Shown: positions 1 to 9,960, numbered from the stretch's first letter. The stretch is 64,000 nucleotides of DNA from Shinella pollutisoli (GCF_024609765.1 NZ_JANFDG010000014.1:62001-126000); one strand, 5' to 3'. Numbers and translations: made by a program. The notes: generated by a model from the letters alone, not told the origin.

Positions 1-2
1 CG

Positions 3-2189
3 GACGTGCCGGCGGGCGAGGCCGCGTGGCTCGACGAGCCGCCGGCCGATGCGGAGCCCTTCCTCGCCGCGGAGCCGGCCTATGCCGAGGCCGCGCCGCA
101 GTTCCTCGCCGAATTGCCGCGCGAGGCGCCGGAGGAGCATGCCCGCGCCAGGGCGGAGGCCGAGGCGCAGTGGCAGGCCGACGCCGAGCCCGCTTTCGAG
201 CCGGAGCCCGCCTATGCCGTCGAGACCGTCGCCAGGGGCGGCGGCTACGACCACGACGAGCTGCTGGCCGAGGTCGAGCGCTTCCCCGTTCCCGAGGCCC
301 GTTCGCCGCTTTCGGGCGTGACGCCGGTCGCCGACGCCACGCTGCGCGCCGCCTCGATCTTCAGCCGCGCCACGCCGGTGGTACACCGCGAGCCGGTGCG
401 CCGCGAGCCGGAGGCGGAGCCCGTCGTCGCCGGGGCGCCCGAGCCGGCCGAGGCCGAGCCGGAGATCGATTTCGACAATTTCGAGCTCGATCTCGCCGAC
501 ATCGACCTGGACCTGGATCCGGCCGAGCTGATGGTGGATCCCTTCCCGCAGGCCGCCGAGGCCGAGGCGCCGGTGGAGGAGGAGAAGCCGGCGCCCGTCG
601 TCGCCGTTCCCGTCTCGACCTATACCGCCCCGCAGCCCGTGGCGGCCGAGACCGCCGACGGCGCGCTGCCCTTCGATCCGACGATGATCGCCGAGACCGA
701 CGAGGGCGTCACGCCCGTCACGGAACTCGACGTGCCGCAGCTTCCCGTTATCGAGAAGGAGAAGCCGCCGGTCCACCACGCCGACTACGACTTCGACATC
801 GACGCCGAGATGGCGCAGCTCTTCGCCGCGCCGGACGGCAAGCCCGCCGAGGATGCGGCCTCCGCGGCCCATCCGGCGGCGCACATCGCCGAGGTCGACG
901 ATTTCGAGCGCGCGCTGGAAGAGGATTTCCGCCGCTCCCTGAGCGAGCCCGAGCGCATGGCCATCCCGGTCGATCCGGGTCCGGCCGACGGCCTCTACGC
1001 CGGCGACGGCTATGACGAGGTGCCTCCGGCGGCCCGCCGCGGCCTGCTGATCGCCGCCTCGCTCGCCGGCCTCCTGCTTGTCGGCGGTGGCGGCGTCTAT
1101 GCCTGGATGTCCCTTGGCGGCGGCGTCGTCGGCTCCGGCGAGCCGCGCGTCATCCTCGCCGACAAGGAACCGGTGAAGATCGTGCCCGAGGAGAAGGGCG
1201 GCAAGACCGTTCCCAACCAGGACAAGGCCGTCTACGACCGCGTCGCCGGCAACACCGACGCCACGCCGCAGCAGGACCAGCTCGTCACCACGACGGAGGA
1301 GCCGGTGGACGTCGTCCAGCGGACGCTGACGCCGGAGACGCTGCCCTTCGACGGTCCGGCCGAGGACGACGGCCCCGTGGCGGAGGACGACGAGGGCCGC
1401 CTGCTTCCGGGCGTCGACGAGCCCGCGACGGCCGGGGCCGAGGACGGACGCACGCCGCTCGTCTCGCCGCGCAAGGTCAAGACGATGATCGTCAAGCCGG
1501 ACGGCACGCTCGTCGCCCGCGAGGTGGACGCGCCGGAAACCGAGGTCGCAGCGGCCGAAGCCGCCCCCATCGACGCCAAGGCGACCGCCACGACGGCAGG
1601 TGCCGCCGCGGAAGCGGTGGCGACGGTCGACGAGACCGCGCGGCTGGCGGCCGACGCCGACGCGTCGCTGCGTGCGGAACAGGAGGCCGCCGAGGCGGAA
1701 CCGCGCTCGGCGCTCGCCGAGGTCGCCGACATCGAGGTCGAGGACACCGCGCCGGTGCGCGTCGTCAAGACGACCACCGTCGGCAAGACAGACGGCAAGG
1801 CGCCGGTTCCGGAGACGCGGCCGGTCGACCAGCCCGTCACCGTCGTCGGCACGGTCACCGAGAACGGCAATCTCGCCGCCACGCCCGCGGCGGACGCCAC
1901 GCCGACGGCGACGTCCGGCGAGACGCAGGTCGCCGCCGTCAGCCCCGGCGGCTACGTGGTCCAGATCGCCTCGCTTCCCTCCGAGGCGGAAGCGCAGAAG
2001 AGCTACAACACGCTGTCGGCCAAGTTCGCGAGCGTCATCGGCGGTCGCGGCGTGGATATCCGCAAGGCGGAGATTCCGAACAAGGGCACCTATTACCGCG
2101 TGCGCATCCCGGCCGGCTCCCGCGAGGAGGCGAATTCGCTCTGCAACCGCTACAAGAGCGCGGGCGGAAGCTGCCTCGTCACCCGCTGA
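3..2189 (+). CDS. SPOR domain-containing membrane protein (5' end outside window)
   Basis: The frame is open from the first bases, so the gene almost certainly starts upstream; the GTG at 6 is just the first possible start codon inside the window. About 345 very acidic, Ala/Glu/Pro-rich residues come first, then one hydrophobic segment (around GLLIAASLAGLLLVGGG, residues ~345-370), then another acidic disordered stretch, and a C-terminal SPOR domain over roughly the last 75 residues (GGYVVQIASLPSEAEAQ onward). SPOR domains bind denuded peptidoglycan glycans at division sites. The topology implies a cytoplasmic N-terminal part and a periplasmic SPOR domain. nagZ follows about 100 bp downstream, which fits a cell-wall role. 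The acidic linker is too low in complexity to assign. Confidence 0.85.
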   Translation, partial: DVPAGEAAWLDEPPADAEPFLAAEPAYAEAAPQFLAELPREAPEEHARARAEAEAQWQADAEPAFEPEPAYAVETVARGGGYDHDELLAEVERFPVPEARSPLSGVTPVADATLRAASIFSRATPVVHREPVRREPEAEPVVAGAPEPAEAEPEIDFDNFELDLADIDLDLDPAELMVDPFPQAAEAEAPVEEEKPAPVVAVPVSTYTAPQPVAAETADGALPFDPTMIAETDEGVTPVTELDVPQLPVIEKEKPPVHHADYDFDIDAEMAQLFAAPDGKPAEDAASAAHPAAHIAEVDDFERALEEDFRRSLSEPERMAIPVDPGPADGLYAGDGYDEVPPAARRGLLIAASLAGLLLVGGGGVYAWMSLGGGVVGSGEPRVILADKEPVKIVPEEKGGKTVPNQDKAVYDRVAGNTDATPQQDQLVTTTEEPVDVVQRTLTPETLPFDGPAEDDGPVAEDDEGRLLPGVDEPATAGAEDGRTPLVSPRKVKTMIVKPDGTLVAREVDAPETEVAAAEAAPIDAKATATTAGAAAEAVATVDETARLAADADASLRAEQEAAEAEPRSALAEVADIEVEDTAPVRVVKTTTVGKTDGKAPVPETRPVDQPVTVVGTVTENGNLAATPAADATPTATSGETQVAAVSPGGYVVQIASLPSEAEAQKSYNTLSAKFASVIGGRGVDIRKAEIPNKGTYYRVRIPAGSREEANSLCNRYKSAGGSCLVTR

Positions 2190-2286
2190 GAAACGGGCTA
2201 TAGCATCACGGGGAGGCGCGGGCTGCGGTCCGCGCCTCTTTTCCATCTGCCGCCGTCCCCACCGTCCCCGAACCGCTGTGTTTTCC

Positions 2287-3306
2287 ATGACCCATTCGAA
2301 ATCCTTCATTTCCGGCTGCAAGGGCCTGCGGCTCACCGAAGACGAGAAGGCCTTCTTCCGCGCCGAGCGGCCCTGGGGCTTCATCCTTTTCGGCCGCAAC
2401 ATCGGCGAGCCGGCGCAGGTGGCGGAGCTGACCGCCGAGATGCGCGACTGCGTCGGCGGCGACGGCAACGTGCCGGTGCTAATCGACCAGGAGGGCGGGC
2501 GCGTGCAGCGCATCAAGCCGCCGCACACGCAGCAGTACCCGAATGCCGCGGCGCTCGGCGCCATCTGGCGCGCCGACGAGGCGAGGGGGCTCCGCGCCGC
2601 CTGGCTGATGTCGCGCCTCCATGCCTTCGATCTCCTGCGCCTCGGCATCAACGTCGACTGCCTGCCGGTGCTCGACGTCGCCGTGCCGGGCGTGCACGAC
2701 GTCATCGGCAACCGCGCCTACGGGCAGGACCCGGAGATCGTCTCGGCGATGGGCAAGGCGGCGGCGGAGGGTCTCAAGGCCGGCGGCCTGCTGCCGGTGA
2801 TGAAGCACATGCCCGGCCACGGCCGCACCATGGTCGATTCGCACCACGACCTGCCGGTCGTCCATGCCTCCCGTGACGAACTGGAGGCCTGCGACTTCGT
2901 GCCCTTCCGGCGCATGAGGGACGAGCTGATGGCGATGTCCGCCCATATCGTCTTCACGGCCATCGACGCCGACAACCCGGCGACGACCTCGGCAAAAGTG
3001 GTGCGGGAGATCATCCGCGGCCATATCGGCTTCGACGGCCTGCTGATGTCGGACGACGTGTCGATGAACGCGCTTGCGGGCGACATGGCGGAAAGAACGA
3101 AGGGCATAGTTGCCGCCGGCCTCGACATGGTGTTGCATTGCCATGGCATCATGGAGGAAATGAAGGCGGTGGCGGAGAACGTGCCCGTGCTTGCGGGCGA
3201 CAGCCTCCGACGGGCCGAGGCCGTGCGGGCCGGCTTCGGGGCGCCGGACGGCGCGGACGAACGGGCGCTGCGCGAGGAGTTCGATGCGATGATCGCGGTG
3301 GCATGA
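2287..3306 (+). CDS. nagZ: Beta-N-acetylhexosaminidase (glycoside hydrolase family 3)
   Basis: 339 residues from ATG 2287, the usual NagZ length. The signature KHMPGHGRTMVDSHHDLP carries the conserved Lys-His, Gly-His-Gly and the catalytic Asp-Ser-His loop of GH3 NagZ enzymes; VLIDQEGGRVQR lies near the N-terminus. NagZ is cytoplasmic and removes GlcNAc from anhydro-muropeptides in peptidoglycan recycling. The frame extends upstream into the SPOR gene, but that extension is Arg-rich shadow sequence, so the ATG at 2287 is chosen. It sits between a SPOR protein and scpA, the usual rhizobial order. Confidence 0.93.
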   Translation: MTHSKSFISGCKGLRLTEDEKAFFRAERPWGFILFGRNIGEPAQVAELTAEMRDCVGGDGNVPVLIDQEGGRVQRIKPPHTQQYPNAAALGAIWRADEARGLRAAWLMSRLHAFDLLRLGINVDCLPVLDVAVPGVHDVIGNRAYGQDPEIVSAMGKAAAEGLKAGGLLPVMKHMPGHGRTMVDSHHDLPVVHASRDELEACDFVPFRRMRDELMAMSAHIVFTAIDADNPATTSAKVVREIIRGHIGFDGLLMSDDVSMNALAGDMAERTKGIVAAGLDMVLHCHGIMEEMKAVAENVPVLAGDSLRRAEAVRAGFGAPDGADERALREEFDAMIAVA

Positions 3307-3313
3307 GAGAAGG

Positions 3314-4180
3314 ATGGACGTGACGGGACCGGGTCCGAAGCCGCAGAAGAGGCCGCGCGCCGCAGGGGCTCCGCTTGGGGCGCCGATGGACGGCCTGTGG
3401 CAGGAGGACGCCGGGGAGCGGGCGAGCCACGAGGAAAGCCTCGTCGTCGACCTCGCCGGCTTCGAAGGCCCGCTCGACCTTCTCCTGCATCTCGCCCGCA
3501 CGCAGAAGGTCGATCTCACCCGCATCTCCGTGCTGGCGCTCGCCGAGCAGTATCTGCAGTTCATCGACAGCGCTCGGCGCATCCGCATCGAGCTTGCCGC
3601 CGACTACCTCGTCATGGCGGCCTGGCTCGCCTATCTGAAGTCGCGCCTGCTCATCCCGAAACAGGCGAAGGACGACGGGCCGTCGGGCGAGGAGATGGCG
3701 GCGAGCCTCGCCTTCCGCCTGAAGCGGCTGGAGGCGATGCGCGACGCCGCCACGCGCCTCGTCAACCGCAACCGGCTCGGGCGCGACGTCTTCGTGCGCG
3801 GCATGCCCGAGCACATCCCGACCGAGCGCCATTCCGCCTTCGAGGCCTCGCTCTACGATCTGGTCAGCGCCTATGCGGCGCTGCGCCAGCGCCAGGCGAT
3901 CACCCAGGTGACGATCGAGAAGCGCACCGTCTGGTCGCTTGCCGACGCGCGCGAGATCCTCGCCCATCTGATCGGCGGCGGCTTCGACGACTGGACGGCG
4001 CTCGACCGCTTCCTGCTGCGCTATCTCACCGACCCGGCCGAGCGCACGACGGCGATCGCCAGCGCCTTCGCCGCGACGCTGGAGCTGGTGCGCGAGGGGC
4101 GGCTGGAACTCAGGCAGGACGGCGCCTTCCAGCCGATCTACCTGCGCCGCGGCCCGCGGCCGGAGGGCGACGGTGACTGA
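3314..4180 (+). CDS. scpA: Segregation and condensation protein A
   Basis: 288 residues. The N-terminal motif FEGPLDLLLHLARTQKVDL is the hallmark of the ScpA kleisin, and the family covers nearly the full length. ScpA bridges the SMC head domains and binds ScpB to form the bacterial condensin that organises replicated chromosomes. The start lies 8 nt after the nagZ stop, with a purine-rich GAGAGAAGG ribosome site. The 3' end overlaps scpB by 8 bp, so the two are translationally coupled. Confidence 0.95.
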   Translation: MDVTGPGPKPQKRPRAAGAPLGAPMDGLWQEDAGERASHEESLVVDLAGFEGPLDLLLHLARTQKVDLTRISVLALAEQYLQFIDSARRIRIELAADYLVMAAWLAYLKSRLLIPKQAKDDGPSGEEMAASLAFRLKRLEAMRDAATRLVNRNRLGRDVFVRGMPEHIPTERHSAFEASLYDLVSAYAALRQRQAITQVTIEKRTVWSLADAREILAHLIGGGFDDWTALDRFLLRYLTDPAERTTAIASAFAATLELVREGRLELRQDGAFQPIYLRRGPRPEGDGD

Positions 4181-4889
4181 GACGGTGGACGACAGCCTGC
4201 TGCCCGAGGCGACGGGCGAGACGGTGGCCGAGGCGCGCCGCATGCGCGAGGCGCTGCGCATCGCCGAAGCCCTCGTCTTCGCCTCCGCCGGGCCGGTGTC
4301 GGAGAGCTATATCGCCGACCGCCTGCCGCGCGGCGTCGAGGCGCATGCGGTGATGCGGCAGTTGCGGGCGCTCTATGCCGGGCGCGGCGTCAACCTCGTG
4401 CAGGTCCACGACCACTGGGCCTTCCGCACGGCGCCGGACCTCTCCTTCGTCATCCGCACCGACGAGATGGAGGTGCGCAAGCTCTCGCGCGCCCAGCTCG
4501 AGGTGCTGGCCATCATCGCCTATCACCAGCCCGTCACCCGCGCCGAGATCGAGGACATCCGCGGCGTGCAGACCTCCAAGGGCACGCTCGACGTGCTGAT
4601 GGAGGCGGGCTGGGTGCGTTTCCGCGGCCGCCGGCGCTCGCCGGGCCGGCCCGTGACCTTCGGCACGACGCGCGATTTCCTCGACCATTTCGGCCTGGAG
4701 GAGCTGCGCGACCTGCCGGGGCTGGAGGAGCTGAAGGGCGCCGGCCTGCTGTCCGGCCGCATCCCCCCCGGCTTCCAGGTGCCGCTGCCGCTCGGCGAGG
4801 ACGAGCTTGCCGAGGACGAGGACCCGATCACCCAGCTCGACCTGGAGGAGCTCGGACTCTTGACACCGGGCGGAAAAGAGGACGAATAG
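4173..4889 (+). CDS. scpB: Segregation and condensation protein B
   Basis: 238 residues from GTG 4173, overlapping the end of scpA. The winged-helix segment SRAQLEVLAIIAYHQPVTRA followed by EIEDIRGVQTSKGTLDVL (about residues 107-145) is diagnostic of ScpB. ScpB dimers bind the ScpA kleisin and stabilise the SMC-ScpAB condensin. The C-terminal ~50 residues are acidic and variable, as in other Rhizobiales. A repeat-containing gap follows before the next gene. Confidence 0.95.
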   Translation: MTETVDDSLLPEATGETVAEARRMREALRIAEALVFASAGPVSESYIADRLPRGVEAHAVMRQLRALYAGRGVNLVQVHDHWAFRTAPDLSFVIRTDEMEVRKLSRAQLEVLAIIAYHQPVTRAEIEDIRGVQTSKGTLDVLMEAGWVRFRGRRRSPGRPVTFGTTRDFLDHFGLEELRDLPGLEELKGAGLLSGRIPPGFQVPLPLGEDELAEDEDPITQLDLEELGLLTPGGKEDE

Positions 4890-4955
4890 GCGAAGGTTAT
4901 AGAGCCTTACCGCTTTTCCCCGAATCGCGAAAAAGCTCTATCGCATTGGTTCTAC

Positions 4956-4999
4956 GCAATTCCGGACGCGAAACAGCTACGCGCCTTCACCGGAATTGC
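4956..4999. repeat. Palindromic GCAATTCC element, copy A
   Basis: Perfect 10-bp terminal inverted repeats, GCAATTCCGG and CCGGAATTGC, flank a 24-bp core. The preceding AAGCTCTATCG plus TCTAC looks like part of the same unit. A shortened copy lies at 14608-14639. I recall this motif as a frequent intergenic element in Rhizobium/Agrobacterium genomes. It lies directly upstream of the ABC ATPase start and might affect that gene's 5' leader. Confidence 0.65.
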
Positions 5000-5014
5000 C
5001 CTGGGAAACTTCGC

Positions 5015-6127
5015 ATGGCTTCGGACCCCTCGGGCTCCAACGGTATCGGGACGAGACGGGCACCGGCCGCCACCTTCGCGGCGCGGCTGACCTTCGAGGA
5101 CGTCCATCACAGCTACCACAGCAGGGAAACGATCCGCGGCATCACGCTGACGGCCGAGCCGGGCGAGGTGCTGTGCCTGCTCGGCCCCTCCGGCTCCGGC
5201 AAGACGACGCTGCTCAGGATCGCCGCCGGCATCGAGGCGCAGACCGCGGGCCGGGTGCTGCTCGACGACCGCGAGATCGCCGGCCCCGCCGTCTTCCTGC
5301 CGCCGGAGCGGCGCGGCGTCGGGCTGATGTTCCAGGATTTCGCGCTCTTCCCGCATCTTTCGGTGCTCGACAACGTGCGCTTCGGCCTGACGGCGCTGCC
5401 GCGCGCGGAAGCCGAGGCCGAGGCGAACGTCGCGCTCGAACGGGTCGGCCTTGCCCATTACGCGCAGAAGTTCCCGCACCAGCTTTCCGGCGGCGAGCAG
5501 CAGCGGGTGGCGCTCGCCCGCGCGCTCGCGCCGCGCCCCTCGGTGCTCCTGATGGACGAGCCCTTCTCCGGCCTCGATTCGCGCCTCAAGGATTCGATCC
5601 GTGCCGACACGCTGACGATCCTGCGCCAGTCGCGCGCAAGCGCCATCGTCGTGACGCACGACGCCGAGGAGGCGATGCGCATGGGCGACCGGATCGCGCT
5701 GCTGCGCGACGGCCGGCTCGTGCAGGTCGGCACGGCGGAGGAACTCTATCTCAACCCGACGGATATCTTCACCGCCGCCTTCTTCTCCGAGATCAACGAG
5801 TTTCCCGGCCGCGTGCGCGGCGGCGTCGTGGAGACGCCGCTCGGCAATGTCGACGGCCGGCGCTTTGCCGACGGCGAGACGGTGCGCGTCGCGGTCCGCC
5901 TGTCGGGATTGAGGGTGCTGGAGGAGGGCGGAGCGATGCCCGCGCGCATATTGTCGCGTCGTTTCCTCGGTGTTGTCGAACTTTTGAACCTGGCGATACC
6001 CGGTACGGATCAACCGGTTAGGGCGCGCGTGCGGGCCGATCTGCTAGCTCATGGATTGCGCGACGTCACGCTTTCGGTTAACGAGCGCGACATACTGGTA
6101 TTTGAAAAAGACGACCGAACGTCTTAA
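5015..6127 (+). CDS. Lone ABC transporter ATP-binding protein (Fe/polyamine importer type)
   Basis: 370 residues from ATG 5015. The earlier in-frame start at 4946 would put the palindromic repeat inside the gene. Walker [10 protein letters not shown] is at about 57-65, signature LSGGEQQR at ~157, Walker B VLLMDEP at ~177 and the switch His in VVTHDAEEA. A C-terminal region of ~110 residues looks like the TOBE regulatory domain of CUT1/FbpC/PotA-type importers. No permease or binding protein lies nearby; the neighbours are scpB and tatA. The substrate cannot be told. It probably serves permeases encoded elsewhere. Confidence 0.85.
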   Translation: MASDPSGSNGIGTRRAPAATFAARLTFEDVHHSYHSRETIRGITLTAEPGEVLCLLGPSGSGKTTLLRIAAGIEAQTAGRVLLDDREIAGPAVFLPPERRGVGLMFQDFALFPHLSVLDNVRFGLTALPRAEAEAEANVALERVGLAHYAQKFPHQLSGGEQQRVALARALAPRPSVLLMDEPFSGLDSRLKDSIRADTLTILRQSRASAIVVTHDAEEAMRMGDRIALLRDGRLVQVGTAEELYLNPTDIFTAAFFSEINEFPGRVRGGVVETPLGNVDGRRFADGETVRVAVRLSGLRVLEEGGAMPARILSRRFLGVVELLNLAIPGTDQPVRARVRADLLAHGLRDVTLSVNERDILVFEKDDRTS

Positions 6128-6160
6128 ATCGGGGAAACAGTCCTCGTAAGGAGCAAGGTA

Positions 6161-6355
6161 ATGGGTTCTTTCAGCATCTGGCATTGGCTGATCGTTCTGG
6201 TGGTGGTGCTGCTGCTGTTCGGCCGCGGCAAGATCCCCGAGCTGATGGGCGATGTCGCCAAGGGCATCAAGAGTTTCAAGAAGGGCATGACCGACGACGA
6301 GGCCGCCGCCGACAAGGCGAAGACGGTCGATCACAAGGCCGACGAGGTCAAGTGA
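6161..6355 (+). CDS. tatA: Sec-independent translocase subunit TatA
   Basis: 64 residues. A single N-terminal hydrophobic helix ([20 protein letters not shown]), the FGRGK hinge and an amphipathic helix with [10 protein letters not shown] are the TatA signature. TatA oligomers form the pore through which folded twin-arginine substrates cross the inner membrane. A good ribosome site (AAGGAGCAAGG) precedes ATG 6161. It is the first gene of a compact tatABC operon. Confidence 0.96.
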   Translation: MGSFSIWHWLIVLVVVLLLFGRGKIPELMGDVAKGIKSFKKGMTDDEAAADKAKTVDHKADEVK

Positions 6356-6417
6356 CCGGCATCGGGCCGCGGACGGCCGTCCGCTGTCGTTTCTGCGGCC
6401 ATTGAGGACAGTACCCC

Positions 6418-7017
6418 ATGCTGGATGTCGGCTGGACCGAAATACTCGTCATCGCGATCGTGCTGATCGTGGTCGTGGGCCCGAAGGATCTACCGCAGAT
6501 GCTGCGCACCTTCGGCCGCATGGTCACGAAGATGCGCGGCATGGCCGGCGAGTTCCGCCAGCAGTTCGACGAGGCGCTGCGCGAGGCCGATCTCGACGAC
6601 GTCCGCAAGACGATCAGCGACGCGCAGAAGCTCAATCCGCTGAACACGATCCGCGACGCGGTCAATCCGCTGCGCCAGGCCGGCAACGAGATCAAGGCCG
6701 ACCTCGACAAGGCGACCCGCGAGGTCACGGCCGCCGGCGCCAAGCCGGTTGCCGCGTCTGAGGCGGCTCCGTCCGAGCCGCTCGCCGTGCCGTCCGAGGC
6801 GCCGAAGCCGGCCTCCGCCGAGCCGGTCGCCGCCGCACCGCTGAAGACTGGCGCCGTTTCGAAGACGGAGAAGCCGGCCGACAAGGCCGCCAGGGCCCCG
6901 CGCAAGACGGCGTCCGCGACGAAGGCCAAGGCTGAGAAGGCCGCCGACAAGCCCGCCAGGAAGGCCGCCCCGGCCAAGGCGAAGGCCGCATCCAGGACCA
7001 AGAAGGACGAGGCATGA
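6418..7017 (+). CDS. tatB: Sec-independent translocase subunit TatB
   Basis: 199 residues. The N-terminus MLDVGWTEILVIAIVLIVVV followed by GPKDLPQMLR is typical TatB (membrane helix, GPKDLP hinge, long amphipathic helix). Beyond ~residue 100 the protein is an Ala/Lys/Pro-rich tail, longer than in enterobacteria but common in Rhizobiales. TatB with TatC recognises twin-arginine signal peptides. Its stop overlaps the tatC start by 4 bp (ATGA). Confidence 0.95.
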   Translation: MLDVGWTEILVIAIVLIVVVGPKDLPQMLRTFGRMVTKMRGMAGEFRQQFDEALREADLDDVRKTISDAQKLNPLNTIRDAVNPLRQAGNEIKADLDKATREVTAAGAKPVAASEAAPSEPLAVPSEAPKPASAEPVAAAPLKTGAVSKTEKPADKAARAPRKTASATKAKAEKAADKPARKAAPAKAKAASRTKKDEA

Positions 7018-7838
7018 GCGGCGACATCGAAGACAAGCCCCAGCCGCTGATCGAGCATCTGATCGAGCTGCGCCGCCGGCTGATGTGGGCGATCGCCGCC
7101 TTTTTCGTCGCCTTCCTCGTCTGCTTCTATTTCGCCAAGCAGCTCTTCAACCTGCTCGTGCTGCCCTTCAAGTGGGCGGTGAGCTGGGCGGGCCTCGAGC
7201 ACCGCAACGTCGAGCTGATCTATACGGCGCCGCAGGAATTCTTCTTCACGCAGATCAAGGTCGCCATGTTCGGCGCGCTCGTCATCGCCTTCCCGGTGAT
7301 CGCCCAGCAGATCTACAAGTTCGTCGCCCCCGGTCTCTACAAGAACGAGCGCGCCGCCTTCCTGCCCTTCCTCATCGCCTCGCCGATCCTGTTTTTGATC
7401 GGCGCCGCACTCGTCTATTTCTTCTTCACGCCGATGGTGATGTGGTTCTTCCTCGCCATGGAGCAGGGGGGCGGCGAGGGGCAGGTGGCGATCCAGCTTT
7501 TGCCGAAGGTCTCCGAATATCTCGGCCTGATCATGTCGCTGATCTTCGCCTTCGGCCTCGTCTTCCAGCTTCCGGTCGTCTCCTCGCTGCTGGTGCGCGC
7601 CGGCTTCATCGATACGCAGGCCCTCGTCAACAAGCGCAAGTACGCGATCGTTATCGCCTTCGTGGTGGCCGCCGTGCTGACGCCGCCCGATCCGGTCTCC
7701 CAGATCGGCCTTGCGCTGCCGGCCATCCTTCTCTACGAGATTTCCATATTTACGGCCCGACTCATCGAACGGCAGCGGGCAGCCGCCGCGAAAGCACTGG
7801 ATGCGGAAAGCGGGGCGGGCGAGGCCGACAAGGCATAG
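7014..7838 (+). CDS. tatC: Sec-independent translocase subunit TatC
   Basis: 274 residues with six predicted membrane segments. The N-terminal QPLIEHLIELRRRLMWAIAA and the internal FVAPGLYKNERAAFLPF are conserved TatC blocks. TatC is the primary receptor for twin-arginine signal peptides and anchors TatB. It overlaps tatB by 4 bp, so tatABC is one transcription and translation unit; serS follows 68 bp later. Confidence 0.96.
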   Translation: MSGDIEDKPQPLIEHLIELRRRLMWAIAAFFVAFLVCFYFAKQLFNLLVLPFKWAVSWAGLEHRNVELIYTAPQEFFFTQIKVAMFGALVIAFPVIAQQIYKFVAPGLYKNERAAFLPFLIASPILFLIGAALVYFFFTPMVMWFFLAMEQGGGEGQVAIQLLPKVSEYLGLIMSLIFAFGLVFQLPVVSSLLVRAGFIDTQALVNKRKYAIVIAFVVAAVLTPPDPVSQIGLALPAILLYEISIFTARLIERQRAAAAKALDAESGAGEADKA

Positions 7839-7906
7839 TCCTTGGGCGTTGCCGCAGGCGCTGCCGGGCGTGACTGGCTCCCGACAACCCGACGCCTGGA
7901 ACGACA

Positions 7907-9190
7907 ATGCTTGACATCAAATGGATCCGCGACAACGCCGACGCCCTCGACGCCGCGCTGGAGAAGCGCGGCGCGGGCCCGCTCGCAGGAACGCTGATCG
8001 ACCTCGACGAGAGGCGCCGCGCCGTCATCCAGAAGGCGCAGGACATGCAGTCGCGCCGCAACGCCGCCTCCAGGGAGATCGGCGCGGCGATGGCGGCGAA
8101 GAATTTCGGGCTCGCCGAGAAGCTGAAGGCCGAGGTCGCCGAGATCAAGACCCTGCTCCCCGCGGCGGAAGAGGAGGAGCGCCAGGTCACCGCCGAGCTC
8201 AACGACGCGCTGTCGCGCATCCCCAACATCCCGCTCGACGACGTGCCGTTCGGCCGCGACGAGGCGGACAATGTCGAGGCGCGCAGGGTCGGCGAGAAGC
8301 CCGCCTGGAACCACAGGCCGCTGGAGCACTACGAGATCGGCGAGGCGCTCGGCTGGATGGATTTCGAGGCGGCGGCGAAGATCGCCGGCAGCCGCTTCAC
8401 GGTGCTGAAGGGCCAGCTCGCGCGGCTGGAGCGCGCGCTCGGCCAGTTCATGATCGACCTGCACACGGGCGAGCACGGCTACACGGAAGTACACGCGCCG
8501 CTGCTCGTGCGCGACGACGCAATGTACGGTACCGGACAGTTGCCGAAATTCTCCGAGGACCTGTTCCGCACCACCGACGGCCGCTGGCTGATCCCGACGG
8601 CGGAGGTCTCGCTCACCAACCTCGTGCGCGAAGAAATCCTCGACCAGGAGAAGCTGCCGCTGCGCTTCGTAGCACTCACGCCCTGCTTCCGCTCGGAGGC
8701 AGGCTCGGCGGGGCGCGACACGCGCGGCATGCTGCGCCAGCACCAGTTCATGAAGTGCGAGCTCGTCTCGATCACCGATGCGGAGAGCTCGATCGCCGAG
8801 CACGAGCGCATGACGGCCTGCGCCGAGGAGGTGCTGAAGCGCCTCGGCCTGCACTACCGTGTCGTGACGCTCTGCACCGGCGACATGGGTTTTGGCGCAC
8901 GAAAAACCTATGATATCGAGGTCTGGCTGCCGGGGCAGGACACCTATCGCGAGATCTCCTCCTGCTCGGTCTGCGGCGACTTCCAGGCGCGGCGCATGAA
9001 CGCGCGCTACCGCGGCAAGGACGACAAGGCGACGACCTTCGTGCACACGCTGAACGGCTCGGGCGTGGCCGTCGGCCGCGCGCTGATCGCCGTCATGGAG
9101 AACTACCTCAACGCCGACGGCACGGTCACCGTGCCCGACGCGCTCGCCCCCTACATGGGCGGCTTGAAGACGATCGGAAAGGCCGGCTGA
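7907..9190 (+). CDS. serS: Serine--tRNA ligase
   Basis: 427 residues, normal for bacterial SerRS. The N-terminal coiled-coil arm ([20 protein letters not shown] onward, to ~110) precedes a class II catalytic core. Motif 2 is visible around [19 protein letters not shown], and motif 3 near the C-terminus contains [14 protein letters not shown]. It charges tRNA-Ser with serine in the cytoplasm. The last base of its TGA is the first base of the surE ATG, so the genes are coupled; serS-surE-pcm is a conserved alphaproteobacterial order. Confidence 0.97.
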   Translation: MLDIKWIRDNADALDAALEKRGAGPLAGTLIDLDERRRAVIQKAQDMQSRRNAASREIGAAMAAKNFGLAEKLKAEVAEIKTLLPAAEEEERQVTAELNDALSRIPNIPLDDVPFGRDEADNVEARRVGEKPAWNHRPLEHYEIGEALGWMDFEAAAKIAGSRFTVLKGQLARLERALGQFMIDLHTGEHGYTEVHAPLLVRDDAMYGTGQLPKFSEDLFRTTDGRWLIPTAEVSLTNLVREEILDQEKLPLRFVALTPCFRSEAGSAGRDTRGMLRQHQFMKCELVSITDAESSIAEHERMTACAEEVLKRLGLHYRVVTLCTGDMGFGARKTYDIEVWLPGQDTYREISSCSVCGDFQARRMNARYRGKDDKATTFVHTLNGSGVAVGRALIAVMENYLNADGTVTVPDALAPYMGGLKTIGKAG

Positions 9191-9960
9191 TGCGCATCCT
9201 CCTCACCAACGACGACGGCATCCATGCGGAGGGCCTGGCGATCCTCGAGCGGATCGCCCGCTCGCTGACGGACGACGTGTGGATCGTCGCGCCCGAGACC
9301 GACCAGAGCGGCCTTGCCCATTCGCTGACGCTCTCCGAGCCGCTTCGGCTGCGCAAGGTGGCCGACAAGCATTTCGCGCTGCGCGGCACGCCGACCGACT
9401 GCGTCATCATGGGCGTGCGCGAGGTGCTGGACGTCAAGCCGGACCTCGTGCTCTCCGGCGTCAATGCCGGCGCCAACATGGCCGACGACGTCACCTATTC
9501 CGGCACGATCGCCGGCGCCATCGAGGGCACGCTGCAGGGCATCAAGTCGATCGCGCTCAGCCAGGCCTTCAGCCATGCCGGCGGCCGCACCGTGCCGTGG
9601 GAGGTGGTGGAGAGCTTCGCGCCAAAGCTCATCGAGCAGCTCATCGACGTGGAGCTGCCGGACGGCACCTTCTTCAACCTCAACTTCCCGAACTGCTCGC
9701 CGTCGGAGCTGCAGGGCATCGAGGTGACCGGCCAGGGCAAGCTCGACTTCGGGCTGACCATCGACGAGCGCCAGGACGGCCGCGGCTTTCCCTATTACTG
9801 GCTGCGTTTCGGCGAGCGGCACGGCGACTTCCGCGCCGGCACGGACATCCACGCGCTGAAGAACAACCGCATTTCCGTGACGCCGCTGAAGCTCGATCTC
9901 ACGGACTATACCGTGCTCGACCGGGTGAAGCGCGTCCTGATCGGCGAGGGCGACGATTGA
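9190..9960 (+). CDS. surE: 5'/3'-nucleotidase SurE
   Basis: 256 residues. The N-terminal [16 protein letters not shown] holds the metal-binding Asp-Asp pair and the internal [20 protein letters not shown] is the SurE phosphatase signature. SurE is a divalent-metal phosphatase acting on nucleoside monophosphates (and, in some species, polyphosphate), linked to stationary-phase survival. It overlaps serS by 1 bp and pcm by 4 bp. The surE-pcm pairing is ancient and links nucleotide and protein-damage repair. Confidence 0.96.
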   Translation: MRILLTNDDGIHAEGLAILERIARSLTDDVWIVAPETDQSGLAHSLTLSEPLRLRKVADKHFALRGTPTDCVIMGVREVLDVKPDLVLSGVNAGANMADDVTYSGTIAGAIEGTLQGIKSIALSQAFSHAGGRTVPWEVVESFAPKLIEQLIDVELPDGTFFNLNFPNCSPSELQGIEVTGQGKLDFGLTIDERQDGRGFPYYWLRFGERHGDFRAGTDIHALKNNRISVTPLKLDLTDYTVLDRVKRVLIGEGDD

